A stretch of DNA of 64,000 nucleotides from contig NZ_JACHMM010000001.1 in the NCBI RefSeq assembly GCF_014204975.1, positions 5,332,001-5,396,000 of the forward strand, in the 5' to 3' direction. Positions 52,464 through 62,030 of this stretch are shown here, in pieces. Numbering within the stretch: position 1 is the stretch's first letter; each line of letters opens with the position of its first letter. Below the pieces are notes generated by a model. That model searched no databases. It was not told the origin of the DNA and saw nothing but the letters and a program-made list of their open reading frames with translations. The DNA is from Jiangella mangrovi. GTDB taxonomy: Bacteria > Actinomycetota > Actinomycetes > Jiangellales > Jiangellaceae. The position numbers and the translations under genes were made by a program.

Positions 52464-53099
52464 TCAGTCCGAGCGGCCGGTGATCGCCAGCCGGGCGCCC
52501 AGCCCGATCATCGCGACGCCGCCGACGGCGCTGAAGGTGCCGAGCCGGCCGGGCGAGCGGGCGAACCAGTCGCGGGCGGTGCCGGCGCCGAGCGCCCAGC
52601 AGCTGTCCATGAGGAACGCCATGACGGTGAACACGGCCCCGAGCAGCAGCATCTGCAGGCTCGGGTGCGCGCCCGCGGGATCGACGAACTGCGGGAGGAC
52701 GGCCGCGAAGAAGATGATGACCTTCGGGTTGGTGAGCCCGACGACGAAGGCCTCGCGCGCGGCGCGGCGCGGGCTGCCGGCCGGCGCCGACGCCGTCGTG
52801 CCCGAGAACGAGCGACGATGCCGGATCGCCTGGATACCGAGCCACACCAGGTAGGCGGCGCCGGCGAACTTGATGATCGTGAAGACGACGATGGACCGCT
52901 CGACCAGCGCGCCGAGCCCGAACGCCACGGCCATCGCCTGGGTGAGGGCGCCGACGGAGTTGCCGGCGGCCGACGCGACGCCGCCGCGCCGGCCCAGGAC
53001 CAGCGCCCGCCCGACCGTGAAGAGGACGCTCGGGCCGGGGATCGCGATGAGGACGAACGAGCTGATGACGAACGCCAGCAGATGAGTCGTCGAGATCAT
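52464..53099 (-). CDS. LysE/RhtB family amino-acid exporter
   Basis: A 211-residue protein with six predicted membrane helices. The family start TTHLLAFVISSFVLIAIPGPSVLFTVGRALVLGRRGGVASAAGNSVG is clear, as is EAFVVGLTNPKVIIFFAAVLPQFV. Such proteins export amino acids. GGGGGAGGGG precedes ATG 53099. It lies 31 bp after ilvC in the same direction, so it may be read from the ilvBNC transcript and act as an overflow exporter for branched-chain amino acids; this is inferred from position only. Confidence 0.9.
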   Translation of the reverse strand: MISTTHLLAFVISSFVLIAIPGPSVLFTVGRALVLGRRGGVASAAGNSVGALTQAMAVAFGLGALVERSIVVFTIIKFAGAAYLVWLGIQAIRHRRSFSGTTASAPAGSPRRAAREAFVVGLTNPKVIIFFAAVLPQFVDPAGAHPSLQMLLLGAVFTVMAFLMDSCWALGAGTARDWFARSPGRLGTFSAVGGVAMIGLGARLAITGRSD

Positions 53100-53130
53100 C
53101 GCGATCCCCTCCCCCGAATCGTCGACGGCG

Positions 53131-54201
<1,071 letters not shown>

Positions 54202-54726
54202 TTATGCGACGCGGTCGACGGGCCGCAGCGCGCGGTCGGTGATGGACCGCGATCCGCGGCCCACCGCCACCACACCGGACTGCACGAGCTCGCGGATGCC
54301 GTACGGTTCCAGCACCTTGAGCAGCGCGCTCAGCTTGTCCGACGAGCCGGTCGCCTCGATGGTCACCGCGTCGGTCGCCACGTCGACGACCTTGGCGCGG
54401 AACAGCTCGACCGTCTGCAGCACGTGCGGCCGGGTCTCGTTGTCCGTGCGCACCTTGACCAGCACCAGCTCGCGCTGGACCGACTGGCTCGTGTCGAGCT
54501 CGACGATCTTCAGGACGTTGACCAGCTTGTTCAGCTGCTTCGTGACCTGCTCGAGCGGCGAGTCCTCGACGTCGACGACGACCGTCATGCGGGAGACCGA
54601 CGGGTGCTCCGTCGGCCCGACCGCGAGGGAGTCGATGTTGAAGCCGCGGCGCGAGAACAGCGCGGCGATGCGCGCGAGCACACCGGGCTTGTTCTCGACC
54701 AGCACCGACAGCGTGTGCTTGCTCAT
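54202..54726 (-). CDS. ilvN: acetolactate synthase small subunit
   Basis: A 174-residue regulatory subunit. The ACT domain starts KHTLSVLVENKPGVLARIAALFSRRGFNIDSLAVGPTEHPSVSRMTVVVD, which binds valine for feedback inhibition, and the C-terminal half (ALVKVRTDNETRP-like region, EATGSSDKLSALLKVLEPYGIRELVQSG) activates the catalytic subunit. Its ATG shares one base with the ilvB stop, so translation is coupled. Confidence 0.96.
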   Translation of the reverse strand: MSKHTLSVLVENKPGVLARIAALFSRRGFNIDSLAVGPTEHPSVSRMTVVVDVEDSPLEQVTKQLNKLVNVLKIVELDTSQSVQRELVLVKVRTDNETRPHVLQTVELFRAKVVDVATDAVTIEATGSSDKLSALLKVLEPYGIRELVQSGVVAVGRGSRSITDRALRPVDRVA

Positions 54727-56498
54727 CAGTCGTCACTCCTGTCCCACTCCGGAGCCATGCCCCGGGCGATCTGGATCTCGTCGTTGCTGGTGCCGGCGGC
54801 GACCATCGGCCAGACCATGGCGTCGCGGTGCACGCCGAAGTCGACGACGACCGGGCGGTCGTCGACGGCCATGGCCTTCTCGATGGTGGCGTCGACGTCC
54901 TCGGCGGTGTCGCAGCGCAGCCCGACGCAGCCGTAGGCCTCGGCCAGCTTGGCGAAGTCGGGGATGCGGCGGCTGCCGAGGTCGGTGTTGGAGTAGCGGC
55001 CGTCGTAGAACAGCGTCTGCCACTGCCGGACCATGCCGAGGCTCTCGTTGTTGATGACGGCGACCTTGATCGGGATGCCCTCGATGGCGCAGGTGGCCAG
55101 CTCTTGGTTGGTCATCTGGAAGCAGCCGTCGCCGTCGATGGCCCACACCGTCGTGTCGGGCATGCCCGCCTTGGCGCCCATGGCGGCCGGGACGGCGTAG
55201 CCCATGGTGCCGGCGCCACCGGAGTTCAGCCAGGTGTTCGGGTTCTCGTAGGAGATGTACTGCGAGGCCCACATCTGGTGCTGCCCGACGCCGGCGACGT
55301 AGATGGCGTCGCTGCCGACCAGCTTGCCCAGCCGCTCGATGACGTACTGCGGCATGAGCTCGCCGTTCTCGGCCGGCGTGTAGCCCAGCGGGAAGTTCTC
55401 GCGCCACTGGTCCAGCTGGCGCCACCAGCCGGTGAGGTCGGCCCGGTGGTCCGCCGCGAACTCGGCCTCGATGGCCGGGATCAGCTCGCCGATGACCTCC
55501 TTGCAGTCGCCCACGATCGGGACGTCGGCGACGCGGTTCTTCGAGATCTCGGCGGGGTCGATGTCGGCGTGGATGACCGCGGCGTTCGGCGCGAACGACG
55601 ACAGCTTGCCGGTGACGCGGTCGTCGAACCGGGCGCCCAGCGCGATCAGCAGGTCGGCCTTCTGCAGCGCCGTCACCGCCGCGACACCGCCGTGCATGCC
55701 AGGCATGCCCAGGTGCTGCGGGTGACTGTCGGGGAAGGCGCCGCGCGCCGTCAGCGTGGTGACGACGGGGAAGCCCGTGAGCTGCGCCAGCCGCGCCAGC
55801 TCCTGCCACGCCCGCGCCCGCAGCACGCCGCCGCCGACGTAGAGGACGGGGCGCTTCGCCGCCGCCATGAGCCGGGCCGCCTCTCGGACCTGCTTGGCGT
55901 GCGGACGGGTGACCGGGCGGTAGCCGGGGAGGTCGAGCTCGACCGGCCAGCGGAACGTCGTCATCGCCTGCATGGCGTCCTTGGCGACGTCGACGAGGAC
56001 CGGCCCGGGCCGCCCCGTCGTCGCGATGTGGAACGCCTCGGCGATGGTTCGCGGGATCTCGGCGGGGTCGGTCACCAGGTAGTTGTGCTTCGTGATCGGC
56101 ATCGTGATGCCGCGGATGTCGGCCTCTTGGAACGCGTCGGTGCCGATGGCCGCCGACGCGACCTGCCCGGTGACGGCGACGATCGGGACGGAGTCCATGT
56201 GGGCGTCGGCGATGGGCGTGACGAGGTTGGTGGCGCCCGGCCCCGAGGTGGCCATGCAGACGCCCGGCTTCCCCGTCGCCAGCGCGTAGCCCTCGGCCGC
56301 GTGGCCGGCGCCCTGCTCGTGGCGGACCAGGATGTGCCGGATCTGCTGGGAGTCGAACATCGGGTCATACGCAGGGAGAATGGCGCCGCCGGGAATGCCG
56401 AATACGGTGTCGACGCCAACCGCCTCGAGCGAGCGGATGAGGCTCGCGGCGCCCGTCATCGTCGTCCCGTTGTCCCTGGCTGGCTGTCCCTGCGGCAT
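54726..56498 (-). CDS. ilvB: acetolactate synthase large subunit
   Basis: A 590-residue ThDP enzyme making acetolactate from two pyruvates, or acetohydroxybutyrate with 2-oxobutyrate. Landmarks: [18 protein letters not shown], the catalytic Glu in [26 protein letters not shown], and the ThDP motif [34 protein letters not shown] 56498 has AGAAGGG upstream; longer frames run through the attenuator. It is the first structural gene after the ilv leader. Confidence 0.97.
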   Translation of the reverse strand: MPQGQPARDNGTTMTGAASLIRSLEAVGVDTVFGIPGGAILPAYDPMFDSQQIRHILVRHEQGAGHAAEGYALATGKPGVCMATSGPGATNLVTPIADAHMDSVPIVAVTGQVASAAIGTDAFQEADIRGITMPITKHNYLVTDPAEIPRTIAEAFHIATTGRPGPVLVDVAKDAMQAMTTFRWPVELDLPGYRPVTRPHAKQVREAARLMAAAKRPVLYVGGGVLRARAWQELARLAQLTGFPVVTTLTARGAFPDSHPQHLGMPGMHGGVAAVTALQKADLLIALGARFDDRVTGKLSSFAPNAAVIHADIDPAEISKNRVADVPIVGDCKEVIGELIPAIEAEFAADHRADLTGWWRQLDQWRENFPLGYTPAENGELMPQYVIERLGKLVGSDAIYVAGVGQHQMWASQYISYENPNTWLNSGGAGTMGYAVPAAMGAKAGMPDTTVWAIDGDGCFQMTNQELATCAIEGIPIKVAVINNESLGMVRQWQTLFYDGRYSNTDLGSRRIPDFAKLAEAYGCVGLRCDTAEDVDATIEKAMAVDDRPVVVDFGVHRDAMVWPMVAAGTSNDEIQIARGMAPEWDRSDD

Positions 56499-56553
56499 GG
56501 CCGGACCCTTCTGCTGTGTGGTCGTGTGTGCGTCTGGAGCTGTCCCGTGCAAC

Positions 56554-56589
56554 AAAAAACCCCCCGGCCCTGGTGGGCTGACGAGGGGT
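56554..56589 (-). terminator. ilvB attenuator terminator
   Basis: On the minus strand ACCCC...GGGGT encloses a GCCC/GGGC stem, followed by six T. It lies 55 bp before the ilvB start. The preceding hairpin (56591-56618: GCGCGT...ACGCGC with an inner GGCG/CGCC stem) starts right at the leader stop and is the likely pause structure. Confidence 0.85.
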
Positions 56590-56617
56590 AGCGCGTCGGC
56601 GAGGTACCGCCTACGCG

Positions 56618-56647
56618 CTAATGAAGTACGAGAATGCCGAAACGCAC
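56618..56647 (-). CDS. ilv leader peptide with Ile-Leu-Val-Leu codons
   Basis: A nine-residue frame starting GTG 56647: [13 protein letters not shown], with all three branched-chain amino acids coded in a row (ATT CTC GTA CTT, uncommon codons here). GAGGGA lies about 10 nt upstream; an in-frame GTG six codons earlier would give a 15-residue version. The peptide, the pause hairpin and the terminator make a ribosome-mediated attenuator that matches those known ahead of ilvB in other actinobacteria. Confidence 0.88.
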   Translation of the reverse strand: MRFGILVLH

Positions 56648-56748
56648 GAATGCACCGTCCCTCACCCGGAGGGCGCCCGTCAAGGCGGATGACCAGATGT
56701 CTCACCATCCGGAATCGGCGTTCAGATGCTGGGCGCCGCCCGTGGGCG

Positions 56749-57330
56749 TCACCGTACCCGCGTGCGGCGCGACCAGCGCCGGCCGCGCACCAGGAGCACC
56801 CGGCAGCGGGCCGGCGCCTGCGGCCCGAGGCTGGTGCTGAGGACCGCCGCGGCGCGGTCGGCGGCGTCGGCGACCTCGTCCAGGTCGGCCCCGGGATCGA
56901 GGGCGGCCCGCAGCTCGGCGACCACCTCGCGCTGGTCGCGCCAGACCCGGCCGCCGCGCGCCGTCACGCCCGGCGTCTCGTCCAGCGCCGCCGACGCCGC
57001 GTCGAGCAGCGCACCGGAGTCGGCCTCGAGTGCTCCACCGCGGCCGGTGCCGGGCAGCTTCAGCCGGCCAAGGCTCCGGCGCCGCGCGTGTGCCCGCAGC
57101 CACAGCAGCCCGATCACCACGAGGAGCAGCCCCAGCAGCCCGACCGCCCACGACCACCAGCTCTCGTCGGTCCGGTCGAGCAGGGCCGAGACGTCGAGCT
57201 GGTCGACGGCGTCGACGGCGTCAGGGATACAGTCCCGCTCCCAGGCGGCCGCGCCCGCCCCGAGGACCAGCAGCGCCAGCCCGACGACGAGGACGGCGAT
57301 CCGCTCGGCCCCCGCCGCCGCGCGGTTCAC
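56749..57330 (-). CDS. amaP: alkaline shock response membrane anchor protein AmaP
   Basis: A 193-residue protein with two N-terminal membrane helices ([22 protein letters not shown] and [21 protein letters not shown]) around a short outer loop, then a cytosolic basic/helical part. This is the layout of AmaP, which anchors Asp23/Gls24 proteins at the membrane. GTG 57330 overlaps the upstream stop. Last gene of the Asp23 operon. Confidence 0.82.
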   Translation of the reverse strand: MNRAAAGAERIAVLVVGLALLVLGAGAAAWERDCIPDAVDAVDQLDVSALLDRTDESWWSWAVGLLGLLLVVIGLLWLRAHARRRSLGRLKLPGTGRGGALEADSGALLDAASAALDETPGVTARGGRVWRDQREVVAELRAALDPGADLDEVADAADRAAAVLSTSLGPQAPARCRVLLVRGRRWSRRTRVR

Positions 57331-58247
57331 CGCTCCTCCTTGCGTCGCGCGCCGACGCGCACCTTCGGCGCCCTGGCCAGCCGGGTCAGCCGGTCGGCCA
57401 CGCCCTGCCGCACCTCGGCGGCGGTCCCCGGCTCGCCGTCGGTGACCACGCGGACGACGACGGCGCGGGGCCTGGCCTTCGCGCTGGCGCCGAGCACCCC
57501 GCCGTGGCCGGCCGCGCTGTCCACCGTCAGCTCCTCGACGGCGCCGCGCGTGGCGAACACGCCGGTGCGGGCCGCGACCGGGAGCGACCGGCGCGGCCGC
57601 GGCCAGAGCGCGGCCAGGACCAGCAGCAGGCCCACGGCGGCGACGGCGATGCCCGCGGGGAGCATCCAGTCCTGCGGCTCCAGCCCGTCCAGCCACTCCA
57701 GCAGCGGCTCGACCAGCTTCCGCCCGTCGACCACGCCGCCCTGCACCAGCGCGTCGTAGATGCCCGCGATCCCGAGCGCGACGAGGAGCAGCGCGACCAG
57801 CAAGCCGGCCTTGCGGGCGATCCCCGGCGCGGCCGGCCGGCCCGCCGCGGGCAGCGGCTCGGCCTCCGGCGATGCGCGGAAGGGGGCGACGGCCGCGACA
57901 CGGACATCCACGCGGTCGACGGCGAACCCGGTGAGGTCGGCGACCTCGCGGGCGACGGCGTCCCGGACGGCGGCCGCGAGGTCGGGCAGGCTGGCGCCGC
58001 CCGGCGCGCCGACCTCGACCTCGAGCCGCACGTGCCGGCCGATCACCCGCGCGTTCGCGTGCGGCAGCGACCGGCCGCCGAGGCGCTCCCAGACGGTCGA
58101 CTGCTCGGTGCGCCCGGCGACGCCGGCGGCCGCCCGCTCGGCGATCTTCCGGACCACGCGCTCGTGGATCTCCAGCCGGCCGCGGGTGTCGACGTCCTGC
58201 TGCGCCGTCGCGTCGGCCGCTTCGGCCGCGCCGGCTCCGGCGCTCAC
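57327..58247 (-). CDS. Asp23-like and DUF6286 membrane protein
   Basis: A 306-residue protein. The N-terminal part (LEIHERVVRKIAERAAAGVAGRTEQSTVWERL...ARVIGRHVRLEVEVG, then ADLTGFAVDRVDVRVAAV) looks like an Asp23/Gls24 domain. Two membrane helices (AGLLVALLLVALGIAGIYDALV and WMLPAGIAVAAVGLLLVLAALW) follow, and the tail RTGVFATRGAVEELTVDSAAG...RAVVVRVVTDGEPG is the DUF6286 type seen with AmaP operons. It probably joins the Asp23 layer to the membrane. Confidence 0.82.
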   Translation of the reverse strand: MSAGAGAAEAADATAQQDVDTRGRLEIHERVVRKIAERAAAGVAGRTEQSTVWERLGGRSLPHANARVIGRHVRLEVEVGAPGGASLPDLAAAVRDAVAREVADLTGFAVDRVDVRVAAVAPFRASPEAEPLPAAGRPAAPGIARKAGLLVALLLVALGIAGIYDALVQGGVVDGRKLVEPLLEWLDGLEPQDWMLPAGIAVAAVGLLLVLAALWPRPRRSLPVAARTGVFATRGAVEELTVDSAAGHGGVLGASAKARPRAVVVRVVTDGEPGTAAEVRQGVADRLTRLARAPKVRVGARRKEER

Positions 58248-58248
58248 G

Positions 58249-58428
58249 TCACTCCCGGTCCCGGCCGCGCAGGACGGCGGTCACGTCGATCTCGCCGGAC
58301 ACCTGCCCGGCGACGGCGGCGCCCACCAGCCCGAGCAGCGCCGTCACGACGAACCCCCAGAACCCGCCCGCCGCCGCGGCCACGCCGAGCAGCAGGCCGG
58401 TGAACAGGCCGATCGTCAGCGTGTTCAC
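58249..58428 (-). CDS. small DUF2273-like membrane protein
   Basis: A 59-residue protein that is almost entirely two membrane helices: VNTLTIGLFTGLLLGVAAAAGGFWGFVVTALLGLVGAAVAGQVSGEID. This size and the GGFWGF turn are typical of the DUF2273-like small proteins in Asp23 operons. GTG 58428 overlaps the stop of the upstream gene (GTGA on the minus strand). Confidence 0.82.
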   Translation of the reverse strand: MNTLTIGLFTGLLLGVAAAAGGFWGFVVTALLGLVGAAVAGQVSGEIDVTAVLRGRDRE

Positions 58429-58751
58429 GATTCGCCTCCGTTCTCCGGGGCGGCGACGTCGTCGACCACGACGTGTACCCCGCCGGGCACCAGCCGCGCC
58501 ACCGCGCGGCGGACCGCGTACGCCGTCGCCGGCACCGGATGACCCCACTGCAGGACGACGTGCACCTCGGCGTTGCCGCCGTCGTCGATCCGGACCCCCG
58601 CCACCCGCCGGCCGGCCAGGTGGGTCGCGACCTCGCCGAACAGCCCGCCGTAGAGCCCGGCCACACCCGGGACCGCCAGCACCGCGGCCGCGACGATCTC
58701 GGCGCGGTCCGGCTGCCGCTCCGGGTCCGCGGTGGTCCCCGGCAGCTCCAT
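58425..58751 (-). CDS. small Asp23/Gls24-like protein
   Basis: A 108-residue protein: EIVAAAVLAVPGVAGLYGGLFGEVATHLAGRRVAGVRIDDGGNAEVHVVLQWGHPVPATAYAVRRAVARLVPGGVHVVVDDV. The pattern 'vpGV..l' followed by a beta strand pair is the core of the Asp23 family. Coupled to the following small membrane gene by overlap and 5 bp after the larger Asp23 gene. Confidence 0.75.
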   Translation of the reverse strand: MELPGTTADPERQPDRAEIVAAAVLAVPGVAGLYGGLFGEVATHLAGRRVAGVRIDDGGNAEVHVVLQWGHPVPATAYAVRRAVARLVPGGVHVVVDDVAAPENGGES

Positions 58752-58756
58752 CGAGA

Positions 58757-59296
58757 TCACTCGACCCGGCTCTCGCGTTGCTCGCCCTCGTCCTCGCCCT
58801 CGACGTACACGTCGTTGACCAGGACGTTCACCTCGGTGACCTCGAGCCCGGTCATCCGCTCCACCGCGGCGACCACGTTGCGGCGGATCCCCGTCGAGAG
58901 GTCGACGACGGAGACGCCGTAGTCGGCCACGATGTCGATGTCGATGGCCGCCTGCCGCTCCCCGACCTCGACCGAGACGCCCTGCTGGAGGTTGGTGCGC
59001 GAGCCCGGGATCCGCTCGCGGATCGCCCCGACCATGCGGGCGGCGCCGCCCCCGAGGTCGTGCACGCCGGACACCTCGCGCGCGGCGATGCCGGCAATCT
59101 TCGACACGACGCCGTCGGCGATGGTGGTGCGGCCCATCTCCGTGACGAGCGGCCCCTGCGCGGGTTCGCGCCTCGACTCCCGCGCAGGCGCCGTCGTCCC
59201 CCCACTGCCGGAAGCGCTCCCCGTCGTCGCTCCGCCTCCGGTCGTACTCCCCGTCGTGCTCCCCGTCGCCGACACGTTCGGTCCGTCGGTGGTCAT
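58757..59296 (-). CDS. Asp23/Gls24 family envelope stress response protein
   Basis: A 179-residue protein with a Ser/Thr/Gly-rich disordered N-terminus and a full Asp23 domain: TTIADGVVSKIAGIAAREVSGVHDLGGGAARMVG, then VSVEVGERQAAIDIDIVADYGVSVVDLSTGIRRNVVAAVERMTGLEVTEVNVLVNDVYVEGE. It should be a cytosolic, membrane-associated envelope stress protein. GGGGGAGG lies before ATG 59296. First gene of a five-gene operon, divergent from the sigma factor. Confidence 0.92.
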   Translation of the reverse strand: MTTDGPNVSATGSTTGSTTGGGATTGSASGSGGTTAPARESRREPAQGPLVTEMGRTTIADGVVSKIAGIAAREVSGVHDLGGGAARMVGAIRERIPGSRTNLQQGVSVEVGERQAAIDIDIVADYGVSVVDLSTGIRRNVVAAVERMTGLEVTEVNVLVNDVYVEGEDEGEQRESRVE

Positions 59297-59405
59297 CGCC
59301 GGCCTCCCCCTGATCACTGGCCGCTCGTGCGGCTGACAGTGCTAGGACACGTCCACCTGGCCGGATGTCACGCATGATTCCGGACATTCCGGTCACGAAT
59401 CCGGT

Positions 59406-59969
59406 GTGAGCGATGGGCCCGGGACACCGGAGCAGCTGGACGACCTCGTCCTCGCCCGGCGCGCGGGGCTGGGCGACCGGGTGGCGTTCGGCGTCATCGC
59501 GCGGCGGCACGGCCCGGTCATGTACCGGCTCGCCCGCCGCGTCCTGCTCGACGACGGCGACGCGGAGGAGGCCGTGCAGGACGCGCTGCTCGCGGCCTGG
59601 CGGCACCTGGCCGAGTTCCGCGGGGCGGCGGCGCTGCGCAGCTGGCTGCTGCGGCTCACGATCAACAAGGCCCACAACGTCCGGCGCAAACGGCGTCCGC
59701 TGCCGCTGGAGGCCGGCGACCACGACACGATGGTCGACGGCGTCGGAGACCCGGTCCGTGGAATCATCGAGAACGAACTGGTGGCCGCGCTCGACGCGGC
59801 GCTGGCGTCGCTCCCCGAGCCGCAGCGGGTGGCCTGGCTGCTGCGCGAGGTCGACGAGCTCAGCTACGAGGAGATCGCCGAGATCATGCACACCTCCCGC
59901 GACGTCGTGCGCGGCCTGCTGCACCGCGCCCGGCGGCGGCTCGCGGAGAGGCTGGCGGCATGGCGCTGA
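59406..59969 (+). CDS. RNA polymerase sigma factor, ECF type
   Basis: A 187-residue sigma-70-family factor. Region 2 is VAFGVIARRHGPVMYRLARRVLLDDGDAEEAVQDALLAAWRHLAEFRGAAALRSWLLRLTINKAHNVRR and region 4 LASLPEPQRVAWLLREVDELSYEEIAEIMHTSRDVVRGLLHRARRRLAERL. GTG 59406 is used. Upstream lie repeated TTCCGG words. It is divergent from the Asp23 operon and followed, with overlap, by another Asp23-like gene, so it likely directs the envelope-stress operon. Confidence 0.93.
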   Translation: MSDGPGTPEQLDDLVLARRAGLGDRVAFGVIARRHGPVMYRLARRVLLDDGDAEEAVQDALLAAWRHLAEFRGAAALRSWLLRLTINKAHNVRRKRRPLPLEAGDHDTMVDGVGDPVRGIIENELVAALDAALASLPEPQRVAWLLREVDELSYEEIAEIMHTSRDVVRGLLHRARRRLAERLAAWR

Positions 59970-60397
59970 TCCCCGATCCCGACGGCACCGCCGTGGTCGA
60001 CCGTGCCGCGTCGGCCCTGCGCGCCTACACCGACCACGGCTGGACGGCGGCGTCGCAGCGGATCCTGCAGTCGGTGCTCGCCGCGGCCCGCCGGTCCCGC
60101 CCGGTCCGCGCCCGCGACGACGCCGGCGTCTTCCACGTCAGCGACCAGGTCGTCACCAGCTACCTCCAGTCCGCCGCCGACGCCGTGGACGGCGTGCAGG
60201 TCACCCACATCAGGCTCGACCTCGACGGCGACGAGCTCGTCGCGCTGCGGCTCACGGTCGCCGTCCGCTACCTCCAACCCGTCCACCCCCTCGCCGACAC
60301 CGTCCGCCAGGCGGCGGGCTCGACGATCGAGGCCGTCCTGGGCGAGCCCTTCCCCCTCGCCCGCGTCGCCATCCACATCGGCGACGTCGATGACTGA
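59960..60397 (+). CDS. Asp23-like protein coupled to the sigma factor
   Basis: A 145-residue protein. The C-terminal part VSDQVVTSYLQSAADAVDGVQVTHIRLDLDGDELVALRLTVAVRYLQPVHPLADTVRQAAGSTIEAVLGEPFPLARVAIHIGDVD has the Asp23/Gls24 pattern, while the front (TDHGWTAASQRILQSVLAAARRSRPV) is extra helix. It starts inside the sigma gene (10-bp overlap). It may modulate the sigma factor or belong to the same envelope complex. Confidence 0.72.
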   Translation: MALIPDPDGTAVVDRAASALRAYTDHGWTAASQRILQSVLAAARRSRPVRARDDAGVFHVSDQVVTSYLQSAADAVDGVQVTHIRLDLDGDELVALRLTVAVRYLQPVHPLADTVRQAAGSTIEAVLGEPFPLARVAIHIGDVDD

Positions 60398-60416
60398 GCG
60401 CCTCGACGAGGAGAGC

Positions 60417-61547
60417 TAGTGTCGTGAGTCAATAGTTCGTATTTAGTGGGTAGGCTTTGCGGGTGCCGAGTCCGGTTGCCCCTGTTGTGACGTTGACTGA
60501 TGAGGAGCGGTCGCAGCTGTTGACGTGGTCGCGGCGGCCGACGAGCGCGAATGCGTTGGCGGTGCGGTCGCGGATCGTGCTGGCCGCTGGTGACGGGCTG
60601 GGGAACACCGCGATCGCGCAGAAGCTCGGGATCGCGGTGTCGAGTGCGCGTAAGTGGCGCTCGCGGTTCGTCGCCGACCGACTCGATGGCCTGCTTGATG
60701 AACCGCGCCCTGGCCGGCCCCGCACGGTTGGTGACGAGCAGGTCGAGGCGGTGATCACCCGGACGCTGGAGACGACGCCGAAGGATGCGACGCACTGGTC
60801 GACTCGGTCGCTGGCGGCCGAGCTGGGCCTGTCGCAGTCCGCGGTCTCGCGGATCTGGCGGGCCTTCGGCCTGCAGCCGCACCGGCAGGAGTCGTGGAAG
60901 CTGTCCAAGGACCCGCTGTTCGTCGACAAGGTCAAAGACGTCGTGGGTCTCTACCTCGACCCGCCCGAGCGGGCCGTGGTGCTGTGCGTGGACGAGAAGT
61001 CCCAGATCCAGGCCCTGGACCGCACGGCCCCGATCCTGCCCATGCTCCCGGGCACCCCGCAGCGCGCCACCCATGACTACAAGCGCTACGGCACGTCCAG
61101 CCTCTACGCCGCCCTCGACCTCGCCACCGGCCAGGTCATCGGCTCGCTGCACGCCCGCCACCGAGCGATCGAGTTCAAGAAGTTCCTGGCCAAGATCGAC
61201 GCCGAGGTGCCCGCGGAACTCGACGTGCACGTCGTGCTCGACAACGCCTCGACCCACAAGACACCGGCCGTGAAGCGATGGCTGATCGAACACCCCCGCT
61301 TCACGCTCCACTTCACCCCGACCAGCTCCTCATGGCTCAACCTGGTCGAACGCTGGTTCGGCGAGCTGACCACGAAGAAACTCCAACGCGGCACCCACCG
61401 GTCAGTCCGCGAACTCAACACCGACATCCGCGCCTGGATCGACACCTGGAACGACAACCCCAGGCCCTACGTGTGGACCAAGACCGCCGACCAGATCCTC
61501 GAATCCATCGCCAGATACTGCACGCGAATTAACGACTCAGGACACTA
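60417..61547. mobile_element. IS630 family insertion sequence
   Basis: The left end GTGTCGTGAGTCAATAGTTC (from 60419) and the right end (to 61545) are imperfect terminal inverted repeats; the right end read inward is GTGTCCTGAGTCGTTAATTC. Each is flanked by TA (60417-60418 and 61546-61547), the dinucleotide target duplicated by IS630/Tc1-type elements. It contains one intact DDE transposase. The empty site would read GAGAGC-TA-GCCTGC. Confidence 0.9.
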
Positions 61548-61548
61548 G
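60463..61548 (+). CDS. IS630 family transposase
   Basis: A 361-residue transposase. N-terminal helix-turn-helix domains (RSRIVLAAGDGLGNTAIAQKLGIAVSSARKWRSRFV and SLAAELGLSQSAVSRIWRAFGLQPHR) are followed by the DDE_3 core: Asp in VVLCVDEKSQIQAL, Asp in LDVHVVLDNASTHKT, and Glu in SSSWLNLVERWFGEL. All catalytic residues are present, so the element may be active. GTG 60463 has a TAGGCT box (60451-60456) 6 nt upstream inside the element. The TAG stop is made of the target TA and the first host base. Confidence 0.94.
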   Translation: MPSPVAPVVTLTDEERSQLLTWSRRPTSANALAVRSRIVLAAGDGLGNTAIAQKLGIAVSSARKWRSRFVADRLDGLLDEPRPGRPRTVGDEQVEAVITRTLETTPKDATHWSTRSLAAELGLSQSAVSRIWRAFGLQPHRQESWKLSKDPLFVDKVKDVVGLYLDPPERAVVLCVDEKSQIQALDRTAPILPMLPGTPQRATHDYKRYGTSSLYAALDLATGQVIGSLHARHRAIEFKKFLAKIDAEVPAELDVHVVLDNASTHKTPAVKRWLIEHPRFTLHFTPTSSSWLNLVERWFGELTTKKLQRGTHRSVRELNTDIRAWIDTWNDNPRPYVWTKTADQILESIARYCTRINDSGH

Positions 61549-61557
61549 CCTGCCGGT

Positions 61558-61749
61558 GTGGGCATGACGAGCAACTCGAGCGCCAGCTCGCCCGACCCGC
61601 ACGCGCGAGAGCCGATCCGACGCAGCAACGACTGGCGGGACCTGCGGACCCTCGTGCTCGACGGCGCCACTTCGGCGCCAGTCGGCACCGCCGACGCCAC
61701 ATACTTCGACGGGCTCCGCACCCGGGTCGAGCAGGCGCTCGACGAATGA
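61558..61749 (+). CDS. short protein resembling the tail of a ParD-like antitoxin
   Basis: A 63-residue frame (GTG 61558 or ATG 61564). The second half RRSNDWRDLRTLVLDGATSAPVGTADATYFDGLRTRVEQALDE has the look of the toxin-binding tail of ParD/CopG-type antitoxins, but the ribbon-helix-helix front is missing. No toxin gene follows. It starts just after the IS630 element, so it might be a remnant. The call is weak; it could also be an unrelated small protein. Confidence 0.35.
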   Translation: MGMTSNSSASSPDPHAREPIRRSNDWRDLRTLVLDGATSAPVGTADATYFDGLRTRVEQALDE

Positions 61750-61770
61750 CGGGTACGGCGCATCCGTCAC

Positions 61771-61862
61771 CCTTGGCACGCCTGGGCGTCCCCCTTGGCA
61801 CGCTGGAAGTGAGCGATCGCGCGTGGAATGCGGCTTTTGTGGAGCGCTCCGGCGTGCCAAGG
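61771..61862. repeat. CCTTGGCACGC repeat with inverted partner
   Basis: CCTTGGCACGC occurs twice in direct orientation (61771-61781 and 61793-61803) and once inverted as GCGTGCCAAGG (61852-61862), forming an 11-bp stem with a 48-nt loop. It lies in a 281-bp gene-free gap downstream of the IS element. Confidence 0.65.
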
Positions 61863-61919
61863 CGCGAGAGCTAGCCGCCCACATCGACGACCACACCCTT
61901 GACTTGCTCGCCCCAGAAA

Positions 61920-61989
61920 TTGATCTTGGAGGTTCGGGGGTGTCAATCGGACATTCCGCCCTGCGATTCCGCCAGAACTCCAAGATCAA
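61920..61989. repeat. 12-bp inverted repeat TTGATCTTGGAG
   Basis: TTGATCTTGGAG (61920-61931) and CTCCAAGATCAA (61978-61989) are exact reverse complements around a 46-nt loop. It lies 41 bp from the stop of the broken membrane gene and could serve as its terminator. Confidence 0.65.
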
Positions 61990-62030
61990 CTCGGGTTGAC
62001 GGGTCCCACGCCGGCCGGGCGGGGCGGGAG

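Noticed and set aside
61558-61749. Complete toxin-antitoxin pair after the IS element
   Set aside because: Only a tail resembling an antitoxin is seen, without the DNA-binding front and with no toxin gene on either side.
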